DNA from: an uncultured Lachnospiraceae bacterium
Lineage (GTDB): Bacteria > Bacillota > Clostridia > Lachnospirales > Lachnospiraceae
Assembly (NCBI GenBank): GCA_946538525.1
Contig: CAMNGU010000002.1
Coordinates: 1 to 53,948, forward strand
Direction: 5' to 3'
DNA: 53,948 nt
Under the pieces are notes generated by a model. It did not search any database and had not been told where the DNA came from. It was given only the letters and a program-made list of their open reading frames with translations. This document shows positions 46,873 to 53,861 of the stretch, piece by piece. How positions within the stretch are numbered: position 1 is the first letter of the stretch; each line of letters starts with the position of its first letter. The position numbers and the translations under genes are program-made.

Positions 46873-46881
46873 ATTATAGCA
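46873..46881 (-). promoter_or_regulatory. Extended -10 promoter of the small transcript
   Basis: On the minus strand TGCTATAAT is a consensus extended -10 element (TATAAT at 46878-46873). A possible TTGAAA -35 lies about 20 bases upstream, rather far, as is tolerated with extended -10 sites. Confidence 0.5.
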
Positions 46882-46919
46882 TAATCCAAGCTTATATTTT
46901 TCAACCGGTGGTTTAAATT

Positions 46920-47014
46920 CTAAAGTTCATAATACTCTTCAATCTCATCATCAATAATAGAACCTTTCTTCTCTTCTTATATTTATATTTTTCATCTATC
47001 ATCTTCTCACCCAT
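46920..47014 (-). pseudogene. Remnant of a small gene with a frameshift
   Basis: On the minus strand, MGEKMIDEKYKYKKRR begins at ATG 47014. In that frame the codons then become Leu/Met-rich and end at a TAA. After a shift in the purine run near 46965 the frame reads GSIIDDEIEEYYEL and ends at TAG 46922-46920, which looks more like a natural acidic protein end. This suggests a single-base change in a short gene or gene tail. No family is recognised. Confidence 0.35.
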
Positions 47015-47083
47015 CTCTGTTATTAAATTTTTAATCTATACCATATATCGGTAAATAAATGAAAATTATTGCATTTTAATTGC

Positions 47084-47111
47084 AAAAAGGAAGCAACTTT
47101 CGCCACTTCCT
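47084..47111 (-). terminator. Intrinsic terminator of the helical/TerD-like gene
   Basis: On the minus strand AGGAAGTGGC (47111-47102) pairs with GTTGCTTCCT (47097-47088) around a GAAA tetraloop, followed by TTTTTG. Confidence 0.85.
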
Positions 47112-47166
47112 AATATTACTGTTTTTTTACTACTACTTTTTCTACTACTTTTACTACTATCTAATT

Positions 47167-49233
47167 CTATTTATTCATTAATGTGATCATCTTCTCAATA
47201 TCATATTCTCTGATAACCTGAACGCCTTCTGGACACTCAACCGACTTATCAGTAACGACAACTTCAGCTTCTGATATATCAGATACTACTTCCGTAGCCA
47301 TCATCTCAAAGAATGAATACACATTAATGACATCAGTCAAGTGGAAATAGTCTGTAATAAAATCCATATTGGTTGTTCCTGCAACCCTTGCCGCACTTTC
47401 TCTAGCGATATTAAGCCAGATAAAATCATTTGTCTCGAGATCAACTCCAAAAAGATAAGCAAATGTACTTTCTGAATCAACCAAAAATGATGACTTAACT
47501 GTCTTTGGCTCATAAACTTCCCCACTGTCCTCCAAGTCTCTGGTCATATAACCAGCCTTGCAGTAGCATTTATTAAAGTCAATTCCAGTAAAAACATTAT
47601 CACAGAAAATTAAGTAATGAATATTTGGATATCTCTTTCTAAACTTCTCCATATCTATGTCAAAGTATTCTGAACCACCATAATAACCACTGGTCTCATC
47701 ACCAGAATATACAAGTGCATCCGACTGATTATGTGCCATGGTTCTCCAGGAAAATTCTTTTCTATTACCATTATCATCAATTCCAAATACTGAAAGATCG
47801 ATATCATCAACCTTCTCCCAGTAGGTAAAAGCACGAAGTTTCTTAGTTTCTGGAATTCTAATTCTGGAACCTTTCGTAAGAACTCCAAATCCGCCCTGAG
47901 AAGTATTTTCCTGAATTGGAAGAGCATAGCTTTTCATAGCTGGATCAATATAAACCTTCCCCAGTCTATTCTTCAAAACTCTTTCGAGATTCTTAGTTAT
48001 CTCATCCGCCAGCATATTTGCCTGACCCTCTGATATGATAGACTTTCTCTTCTTCTTTTCATCTTCAGTTTCCATATGAGTTATAAGTCTATTGTACTTT
48101 GTGAACTTAAATGTTCTTGCCTGATTTCCTGACTTATACTGAGAATACTGAATAAGCAGCTGAATCAATACGATAACATTATCTGTATCTATACAATCAA
48201 TGATATACTTCAGATCATCAACACTCTCGCATCTACTGATTATATAGTTAAGATTTCTAAGAACTGCTGCAGATCCTTTACCTGTCTTTAATGCATCCAC
48301 TGCTGTCTTAACATTCTTCTCAGTCATAGCCTTTTCAAATGCAGAATAAACAGAAAGATTCTCGTTACCTCTCATGGCATCCACGAAAGCCTTAGCCTCT
48401 TCAGACTTTGGAACATAATGAATATGATGCAATAATCCACACCATATCTTCTTCTTTTCATAGCAGTTCTTTATATCAACTCTGCCAGAACTAAATAATA
48501 TATCTATTATCGATGTAATAAACTTTCTGTCCTGATTCTTCAGATTCAGCTTCTTAATATTTGTATTTTCATACTTCTGGAAGTTCAGTTCATCCACAAG
48601 CTTAATCACATCGGACATAGAAATATAATTAGCATAAGCATTATCTCGGAGATCAAGAATAAGCTTGATAGCTGTATTCTTTGAGCCTATACCATCAGGA
48701 ATGAAATTATTATTATCTTTTATATATTCCACAACCAAAGCATACTGCTCATCACTAAGTGGTCTTGTACCAAGAAGCAGGTCATTTATCATGTTTCCAA
48801 GTGCAGCATCAGCATCCATCTCGTTCAGGATAACAAAATCCTTAATATCCGCACCTTCTTTAAATGCAGTTCTTTCAAAGTCCTTCTCAAAAATGGAATG
48901 TCCTGCCTCAGAAAAGTCACCAAAACCATAGGTTATAGCATAATGAACCAGCTGATCAAAGAGTAGCTGATCAGCAGACAGTTCTTTTACACTCTGTGGA
49001 AAGCCCCTATAAAATGGTTCTGGAACATTTTCTCCAAGACGCTGGGATGCATACTTTATCATCTCTCTTGATACAAGTTTCTCACCCTCAGTAATTCTGA
49101 TATTGAAGAGATTTGCCAACGCAAAAATAGTATCAAACTGAATTTCAGTTGACTCGATATTACCCTCATTAACAAGGATATGTTTGTTAAATAAATATTT
49201 TTTATATATGTTTTTCATTTTGTTTTTTGCCAT
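47167..49233 (-). CDS. Helical-repeat protein with C-terminal TerD-like domain (Ro60-like position)
   Basis: A 688-residue protein without signal or membrane segment. Residues about 1-430 are helical and look like alpha-alpha repeats (LVHYAITYGFGDFSEAGHSI; AFEKAMTEKNVKTAVDALKT; AAVLRNLNYIISRCESVDDL). Residues about 460-590 match the TerD fold: LRAFTYWEKVDDIDLSVFGI, ALVYSGDETSGYYGGSEYFD, and HYLIFCDNVFTG. TerD domains bind calcium and belong to stress-response systems. The last 100 residues are a helical extension. Ro60 proteins combine helical repeats with a vWA domain; I see no DxSxS metal site here, so this is not a standard Ro60. It lies directly after three Y-RNA-like elements and in line with rtcB, which suggests RNA binding. 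The ribosome site is weak and covered by a hairpin. Confidence 0.65.
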   Translation of the reverse strand: MAKNKMKNIYKKYLFNKHILVNEGNIESTEIQFDTIFALANLFNIRITEGEKLVSREMIKYASQRLGENVPEPFYRGFPQSVKELSADQLLFDQLVHYAITYGFGDFSEAGHSIFEKDFERTAFKEGADIKDFVILNEMDADAALGNMINDLLLGTRPLSDEQYALVVEYIKDNNNFIPDGIGSKNTAIKLILDLRDNAYANYISMSDVIKLVDELNFQKYENTNIKKLNLKNQDRKFITSIIDILFSSGRVDIKNCYEKKKIWCGLLHHIHYVPKSEEAKAFVDAMRGNENLSVYSAFEKAMTEKNVKTAVDALKTGKGSAAVLRNLNYIISRCESVDDLKYIIDCIDTDNVIVLIQLLIQYSQYKSGNQARTFKFTKYNRLITHMETEDEKKKRKSIISEGQANMLADEITKNLERVLKNRLGKVYIDPAMKSYALPIQENTSQGGFGVLTKGSRIRIPETKKLRAFTYWEKVDDIDLSVFGIDDNGNRKEFSWRTMAHNQSDALVYSGDETSGYYGGSEYFDIDMEKFRKRYPNIHYLIFCDNVFTGIDFNKCYCKAGYMTRDLEDSGEVYEPKTVKSSFLVDSESTFAYLFGVDLETNDFIWLNIARESAARVAGTTNMDFITDYFHLTDVINVYSFFEMMATEVVSDISEAEVVVTDKSVECPEGVQVIREYDIEKMITLMNK

Positions 49234-49263
49234 TTAAGCTATTTCTTATAGCTATACCTTTCT

Positions 49264-49338
49264 AAACTGATATTGCCGAATTATTCCCTATATGGGTAAA
49301 CCCTTGTATCCTCCTGAAGTAAATCCGACTAGCTGTTT
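49264..49338 (-). ncRNA. Y-RNA-like element C (shortest copy)
   Basis: Minus-strand order: AAAC (49338-49335), AGCTA (49334-49330), GTCGGATT (49329-49322), TACTTC (49321-49316), apex AGGAGGATACAAGGG with a GGG-TTTA-CCC hairpin, AATTCGGC (49282-49275), AATATCA, GTTT (49267-49264). GTCGGATT pairs with AATTCGGC over 8 bp with two wobbles; AAAC pairs with GTTT. It shares the AGCTA loop, 8-bp helix and TACTTC with elements A and B. It may be part of the leader of the downstream gene. Confidence 0.55.
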
Positions 49339-49339
49339 A

Positions 49340-49418
49340 AACACTGAATCATGTCACTATTTTCCGGATTCGAACCGGCTTATCCACCTGAATTGAAGTA
49401 AGTAACATTAGCTGTGTT
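49340..49418 (-). ncRNA. Y-RNA-like element B with T-arm hairpin
   Basis: Minus-strand order: AACAC (49418-49414), AGCTA (49413-49409), ATGTTACT (49408-49401), TACTTC (49400-49395), AATTCAGGTGGATAAG, a T-arm CCGG-TTCGAAT-CCGG (49378-49364), AGTGACAT (49358-49351), GATTCA, GTGTT (49344-49340). ATGTTACT pairs with AGTGACAT over 8 bp with one wobble; AACAC pairs with GTGTT. It has a tRNA-type T loop but no D arm or acceptor strands. Confidence 0.6.
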
Positions 49419-49425
49419 AGGTATC

Positions 49426-49570
49426 AAAAGAATTGGCGATATTGATATATTAGAACTGGGCTGGCGCTCTAACCTGTTGAGCTACAATCGCAAGCGACTG
49501 ACGGGACTCGAACCCGCAATCTCCAGCATGGAATCGGTCGCGAAGTAAATATATCTAGCTGCCAATCTGT
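49426..49570 (-). ncRNA. Y-RNA-like element A with circularly permuted tRNA mimic
   Basis: Outer helix ATTGGC (49566-49561) with GCCAAT (49437-49432); loop AGCTA; helix GATATATT (49555-49548) with AATATATC (49451-49444); then TACTTC. Inside is a tRNA body in permuted order: anticodon-stem 3' strand GCTGG (49527-49523), variable AGATT, T arm GCGGG-TTCGAGT-CCCGT (49517-49501), 3' acceptor CAGTCGC (49500-49494), TT, 5' acceptor GCGATTG (49491-49485), TA, D arm GCTC-AACAGGTTA-GAGC (49482-49466), G, anticodon-stem 5' strand CCAGC (49464-49460). All stems pair. TTCTTTT follows the outer helix, so it may terminate there. This resembles the tRNA-like module of bacterial Y RNAs. The promoter is not clear; TTGACT at 49613-49608 is a candidate -35. 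Confidence 0.75.
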
Positions 49571-49626
49571 GGTATTTTTAATCTGCCGTATAAATTTTTA
49601 TATTTCAAGTCAAAATGAAAGAAAAT

Positions 49627-50181
49627 CTAGATAATTCCTAATCTTCCCATTCTCTTTTTCTTATTCTCGTCTAATTCTTCAAGGGTGCATGGTTCATAGT
49701 TATTCAACATACAACCGCAATTAAACGCATTTTCCTGCTTCATCATATAGACAGTATCATCATTTATTTTTGCATGTACATGACCATATACATGATAACT
49801 ATCAAAATGCTTTTTATCCCAGCAAACGATTGGAAAATGACATAGAACCACAAGTCTATCTTCATCCTTGATTCTCATAATCCATTCAGCACTTTCGAAG
49901 CGTCTCATAGCTCGTTCATCCTTCATCACAAATTGGGGATCATGATTTCCAAAAACGAGATGTATATGTCCCTTTAGTTCTTCCAAAACGGTATGCACCT
50001 CTTTAGAATCTCGATATGCTACATCTCCGACAATATATACATGATCTTCATCTCGAACCTTCGAATTCCATCTAAGTACAATCTCCTGCTCCATCTCCTT
50101 AACATCAGCAAATGGTCGGCCGTCGAACTTGATGCAGTTAGCATGTCCCAGATGAAGATCTGAAATATAATAATTCTTCAT
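49627..50181 (-). CDS. Calcineurin-like phosphoesterase (COG4186-like)
   Basis: A 184-residue phosphoesterase with intact metal motifs: YYISDLHLGHANCIKFDGRP (residues 3-22), VYIVGDVAYRD (near 48-58), HLVFGNHDPQF (near 74-84), LVLCHFPIVCWD (near 109-120) and YHVYGHVHAKI (near 128-138). This short form resembles COG4186 phosphoesterases of unknown substrate. It is in line with rtcB and the TerD-like gene, 15 bases after the XRE gene. A role in trimming phosphate ends for RtcB, which needs 2',3'-cyclic or 3'-phosphate ends, is an attractive guess only. Confidence 0.8.
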   Translation of the reverse strand: MKNYYISDLHLGHANCIKFDGRPFADVKEMEQEIVLRWNSKVRDEDHVYIVGDVAYRDSKEVHTVLEELKGHIHLVFGNHDPQFVMKDERAMRRFESAEWIMRIKDEDRLVVLCHFPIVCWDKKHFDSYHVYGHVHAKINDDTVYMMKQENAFNCGCMLNNYEPCTLEELDENKKKRMGRLGII

Positions 50182-50196
50182 AGCATTATTCTCCTT

Positions 50197-50451
50197 CTAT
50201 GCACTTTTGCAGATTTCATTTTCACGAGCTACAACAATGATGTCATCCATTCTAACTCCAAAAACCTTTGCTAATACAACAAGGTTATCAATTGTTGGAA
50301 GCGTAGTTCCACGCTGCCACTTATAAATTGCCTGTGGCGTTGTGAAGCCAAATATATCCTGCAGATCTGCAACACTGAGACCAGCTCTCTTTCGAAGTAC
50401 GGTAATGTTTCTACCAGTACCTATAGTATCAATCATTGGTATCATGTCCAT
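50197..50451 (-). CDS. XRE-family helix-turn-helix regulator
   Basis: An 84-residue protein almost wholly made of a Cro/C1-type domain: NITVLRKRAGLSVADLQDIF (residues 15-34), GFTTPQAIYKWQRGTTLPTI (residues 35-54) and a closing VLAKVFGVRMDDIIVV. AGGAGG lies five bases before the ATG at 50451. It sits between rtcB (with the structured element) and the phosphoesterase, so it probably controls this cluster. Confidence 0.85.
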   Translation of the reverse strand: MDMIPMIDTIGTGRNITVLRKRAGLSVADLQDIFGFTTPQAIYKWQRGTTLPTIDNLVVLAKVFGVRMDDIIVVARENEICKSA

Positions 50452-50490
50452 CTTGTCCTCCTATTCTAGCTTCAATCGAGAGGAGTTCTA

Positions 50491-50630
50491 TTCTGAGTAG
50501 TGCCTTATTCTCGTCTTCGCTTTGCTTCGACTCGATTATCGTACTTCGTACTATAAACACCTGTCAGAATAAAACTGCTCGTGTGCAAACACTCTGCAGT
50601 TTATCTGACAGGTGTTTGCACTACTCAGAA
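50491..50630 (-). repeat. Nested inverted repeats downstream of rtcB (structured RNA candidate)
   Basis: Two perfect inverted repeats nest. The outer is TTCTGAGTAGTGC (50491-50503) with GCACTACTCAGAA (50618-50630). The inner is AAACACCTGTCAGA (50555-50568) with TCTGACAGGTGTTT (50604-50617), continued by AAACTGC/GCAGTTT and GTGT-GCAA-ACAC at the tip. A 51-base side region holds GTAC-TTC-GTAC. The outer arm overlaps the last codons and stop of rtcB. There is no T tract, so it is not a simple terminator. Confidence 0.8.
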
Positions 50631-51823
50631 GCCTTAAAATTATAAATTGGTTTTAGCACTTCTATAACATCTACTGAATCTCTGATTACATCTATAATAT
50701 CCTCAAGAGACTTATATGCCATTGGTGCCTCATCTAATGTGTTTTCATTTATGGAAGTTGTATAAACCCCCTTCATCATCTCCTGATACTCTTCCATTGA
50801 AAGGGTATCCTTCGCCACTTTTCGTGACATCAATCTTCCCGCTCCATGTGGTGCGGAATAGTTCCAGTCTGGATTACCTCTGCCTACAGCAAGAACGCTT
50901 CCGTCTCTCATATTTATAGGAATCAGAACTTTCTCACCTTTATGAGCTGCTATGGAGCCCTTTCGCAGAATCATTTCCTCTGTATCAATGTAATTATGTA
51001 TTGTGTGGAATGCTTCTCCTGGAACTATACCAGTCATCTCAAAGATAACCTCAGCTATCTTCTCTCTGTTTCGTCTGGCAAAGTTCTGACATATCTCTAC
51101 ATCGTGAAGATAATCCTCAAAATACGTTCCATACAGGTAGCAGAGATCATCCGGTATTAAGCAATCTCTCTTATTCCATTTAAGCTCCTTAAGAGCCGCC
51201 TCAATCTCACTTCTACGACCAGCAGCTTTATACTCTGCAATCAGAGCATCACGAGCTGCATAATACTCATCCTTTCCAGAGTGGATCTCCACGGCAAGTT
51301 TCTGGTAGTACTCAGCCACCTGCTTGCCCAGATTCCTACTTCCGGAATGAATTACCAGATATTTTGTTCCATCAGCAGCCTCATCTATTTCTATGAAATG
51401 ATTTCCACCGCCAAGCGTTCCTAAACTTCTCTCTACATATCTGGAATCCTTAAGTATTCTGTAGCATTTTAGTTCAGTGAGATTAAACCTCTCTTTACGA
51501 CCATCCCATACATTCATTCCGGATGGTACTGTATGACAAGCTGCATCAAACTTCTCGAAGTTAATATCCGCCTTCCCTATATTCACTGTGTACATTCCAC
51601 ATCCAATATCTACTCCAACAATGTTTGGAACAGCTTTATCTATGACAGTCATCGTTGTGCCGATAGTACATCCCTTTCCAGCATGTACATCCGGCATAAT
51701 TCTGATTCTGCTACCCTCCGTAAACTCATAGTCGCACATACGGCGTATCTGCTCTATAGCTGCATCCTCAATTATTGTTGCGTAGCATATCGCTGTATTT
51801 ATTTTTCCATTTATTACTAACAT
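50621..51823 (-). CDS. rtcB: RNA-splicing ligase RtcB
   Basis: About 400 residues. RtcB joins 2',3'-cyclic-phosphate or 3'-phosphate RNA ends to 5'-OH ends using GTP and manganese. Motifs seen: MPDVHAGKGCTIGTTMTV (near residues 44-61), GVDIGCGMYTVN (metal cysteine, near residue 73), LGGGNHFIEI, IHSGSRNLGKQVAEYY, FARRNREKI and the guanylated histidine in YSAPHGAGRLMSR (near residue 324). The ATG at 51823 has GAGGTG seven bases upstream; the longer frame from 51895 is not supported. It heads the run rtcB-XRE-phosphoesterase-Y-like RNAs-TerD-like protein, in the way rtcB often accompanies Ro60/Y RNA genes. A strong terminator isolates it from the gene before. Confidence 0.95.
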   Translation of the reverse strand: MLVINGKINTAICYATIIEDAAIEQIRRMCDYEFTEGSRIRIMPDVHAGKGCTIGTTMTVIDKAVPNIVGVDIGCGMYTVNIGKADINFEKFDAACHTVPSGMNVWDGRKERFNLTELKCYRILKDSRYVERSLGTLGGGNHFIEIDEAADGTKYLVIHSGSRNLGKQVAEYYQKLAVEIHSGKDEYYAARDALIAEYKAAGRRSEIEAALKELKWNKRDCLIPDDLCYLYGTYFEDYLHDVEICQNFARRNREKIAEVIFEMTGIVPGEAFHTIHNYIDTEEMILRKGSIAAHKGEKVLIPINMRDGSVLAVGRGNPDWNYSAPHGAGRLMSRKVAKDTLSMEEYQEMMKGVYTTSINENTLDEAPMAYKSLEDIIDVIRDSVDVIEVLKPIYNFKASE

Positions 51824-51870
51824 GGTAATCACCTCAAATTCGGATAATTTGGTTTTATTCTCTTTCGCAC

Positions 51871-51908
51871 AAAAAAAATCGCTTATCTCATTCATTTAAG
51901 ATAAGCGA
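51871..51908 (-). terminator. Intrinsic terminator upstream of rtcB
   Basis: TCGCTTATCT (51879-51888) pairs with AGATAAGCGA (51899-51908), a perfect 10-bp stem, followed on the minus strand by eight T's (51878-51871). It ends transcription from the small gene at 52003 and marks the start of the rtcB unit. Confidence 0.9.
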
Positions 51909-52002
51909 TTCATAATCTAATTTATTAATGTATTGTGTAAATGATACGAAAGATATTGTGAATTAATAATTTAAATAATAATTTAACATTTCACACTCTA
52001 TA

Positions 52003-52230
52003 TCATAGTCGTCCCAACGACCTTTTCACTCTTAAAACTCCAAAGTCGTCATGCTTCAACCCATTAACACTAAATCTATTAGGTATAAGTCTATCGATTA
52101 TCTCAAATGTGCACATTAACCCTAAGCCCTGCTTACTGGATTTTGGTTCAGGCAGTGCGGTACAATTATCCAAATATGAAGTTGTAATTACTATATTTCT
52201 TAGCCTTGTTACAAATTGTGATGCGAACAT
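52003..52230 (-). CDS. Hypothetical small protein, possibly a kinase-domain fragment
   Basis: About 75 residues, starting at the ATG 52230 with AAAGGA ten bases upstream (a frame from 52305 is longer but lacks a site). The segment LPEPKSSKQGLGLMCTFEII loosely resembles the G box (GxGLGL) of histidine-kinase ATPase domains, so this may be the surviving end of such a gene. The rest (NRFSVNGLKHDDFGVLRVKR) is not informative. It has its own terminator, so it may still be expressed. About 200 bases on its upstream side hold nothing recognisable. Confidence 0.4.
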   Translation of the reverse strand: MFASQFVTRLRNIVITTSYLDNCTALPEPKSSKQGLGLMCTFEIIDRLIPNRFSVNGLKHDDFGVLRVKRSLGRL

Positions 52231-52433
52231 TTTTCGATTTTCCTTTCTATAGATTTCGTTTTGGGAATTCGCTCGTATCCCTGACGCTACAGCATAGAAT
52301 ATCACATTAATTCCAGTTTGTCATTAAACCTGTAGTATAATTTTTAAATTTTTTACATATTTTTGAATCCTCTTGATGTAAATATCATTTTACCATTAAA
52401 GTTATTCATTTAGTAATCCTCTTAATTCTGTAA

Positions 52434-52862
52434 TCATCTCTCTAAAAACCAATCAACCACTTCTCTATCTGGAACAAATCTCATAAGATTCTCAAGAAAC
52501 AAAATATATGGTTCTTCTTCGGGAACATCTCCCTTCCCACGAATATGACGCATAGTCTTCTTTTCTTCCTCCTTATAATCCAGCGACCAAGAGTCTATGT
52601 CACATCCCAAAATATGTTCTCCTGGATTATAATCTGATGGTATTACTCTCGGCCAAGTGTACGGCTTGGTTGGTTGAATCAGCTCAGAGATAAGATTCTC
52701 TGAAACACCACCACAACGATATTTGACAATATTATCTGATATATACATTCCACGCATCCCAGCAGCTATCTCCATATGTAAAGAGCCATCTTCCTTATGT
52801 ATTTTAATATACCGAGAATCTCCATCCGGCTTACATAATTGAAAAGCTAAATATTCAACCAT
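52434..52862 (-). CDS. Hypothetical protein, 142 residues
   Basis: No family is recognised. The protein is cytoplasmic and mixed alpha/beta: an N-terminal beta-rich part (MVEYLAFQLCKPDGDSRYIK, LHMEIAAGMRGMYISDNIVK) and a helical end (YILFLENLMRFVPDREVVDW). WPRVIPSDYNPGEHILGCDI near the middle may be a loop-rich site. AGGAGGAGG lies just before its ATG. It follows the 313-residue gene by 35 bases, so the two are probably an operon. Confidence 0.6.
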   Translation of the reverse strand: MVEYLAFQLCKPDGDSRYIKIHKEDGSLHMEIAAGMRGMYISDNIVKYRCGGVSENLISELIQPTKPYTWPRVIPSDYNPGEHILGCDIDSWSLDYKEEEKKTMRHIRGKGDVPEEEPYILFLENLMRFVPDREVVDWFLER

Positions 52863-52897
52863 GCGCGTCCTCCTCCTTATATTCCCTAATTTTTTAA

Positions 52898-53839
52898 TTA
52901 CTTTTCGGCTTTATTCAATGCAACATCCTTAACATGGTCAAACAGATCCATATAATCTTCGAACATTTCATCTATCAAACCTTTAGGTGCTTTAATATCA
53001 CCATCCACAGAATTTCTAATAAACCATATCATTGAATCCAGTCTCTTCATACCCAAAGAAAGAAATTCTTTATTTTTTATCTCACCACGTCTATATCGAG
53101 TTATAAGCTTTCTAGAATTTTCAACATCCTTATCCTCTCGATAATCCGTATAATCCTTTAACCAATCAATGTCATAAATAATATCATGTCCTAATAACAG
53201 ACCAAAGCATTTACTCTCAGGATTATAAATAATGTCAAATACTATACTATTAGCCTGATCAGAACCTATATAACCTTTATTCATCTGCATTATAAGATAA
53301 TCCTCTGATGCACTAACTACTTCACGATTCTCATCTCGAAAGCTCATCTCATACACAAGACCAGTTTCATAAAGCTTTTTCTCCTTTATGTCGTAATAAC
53401 AATATTCTCCTGATTCATATCTAAAATAAGATAAATATCTTATTTCTTCCTCCTCATATATTGGACATATCATCTCTGCATTTTCATCTATGGACTTTTC
53501 AAAATCTGTCCAATCTTTGTTGTCAGGACTAATATTATTCTCTTCGAAATATCTATTTACTTCTTCAAAATCGATATATCTAAGTGGCCTAGTAAAATGT
53601 TCATATGGACTATTTATTCCTTCTGGACCACTATTGAAGAATAACACATCATTTACTATACAACCTTGTAAGAGATAGTATTTAATATGCTCACCATATA
53701 ATTTTACATATTTTGTTTCTTCATCTGATAGATTACTAATTCTTTCATCAATAGTTCTTTCCATTGCTCCCATAAGTTCCTGAAACATTTCGTCATTTTT
53801 ATCTTCTATTTTTTCTAATTTTTTATCTTTTTCTTGCAT
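52898..53839 (-). CDS. Hypothetical protein, 313 residues
   Basis: No family is recognised. A charged N-terminal coil (MQEKDKKLEKIEDKNDEMFQ) precedes a mixed fold with aromatic beta segments (EEEIRYLSYFRYESGEYCYY, CFGLLLGHDIIYDIDWLKDY) and an acidic helical end (LIDEMFEDYMDLFDHVKDVA). No signal or membrane segment is seen. The ATG at 53839 has GAGGGG upstream. It heads a two-gene unit with the 142-residue gene. Confidence 0.6.
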   Translation of the reverse strand: MQEKDKKLEKIEDKNDEMFQELMGAMERTIDERISNLSDEETKYVKLYGEHIKYYLLQGCIVNDVLFFNSGPEGINSPYEHFTRPLRYIDFEEVNRYFEENNISPDNKDWTDFEKSIDENAEMICPIYEEEEIRYLSYFRYESGEYCYYDIKEKKLYETGLVYEMSFRDENREVVSASEDYLIMQMNKGYIGSDQANSIVFDIIYNPESKCFGLLLGHDIIYDIDWLKDYTDYREDKDVENSRKLITRYRRGEIKNKEFLSLGMKRLDSMIWFIRNSVDGDIKAPKGLIDEMFEDYMDLFDHVKDVALNKAEK

Positions 53840-53861
53840 TGATTTTGCCCCTCATAATTAT

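Noticed and set aside
47167-49233. Standard Ro60/Rsr with vWA domain
   Set aside because: No DxSxS metal-site motif is present, and the C-terminal part fits TerD better. The link to Ro rests on the RNA elements and rtcB, not on a clear TROVE match.
49340-49570. Ordinary or degenerate tRNA genes
   Set aside because: The T-loop and D-loop words look like tRNA, but the halves are in permuted order in element A, the acceptor ends are joined by two bases, and element B lacks a D arm. Shared flanking motifs fit a structured RNA family better.
50491-50630. Retron, CRISPR array or integron attC site
   Set aside because: There is no reverse transcriptase, no repeated spacer units and no integrase or conserved recombination core; only nested inverted repeats are seen.
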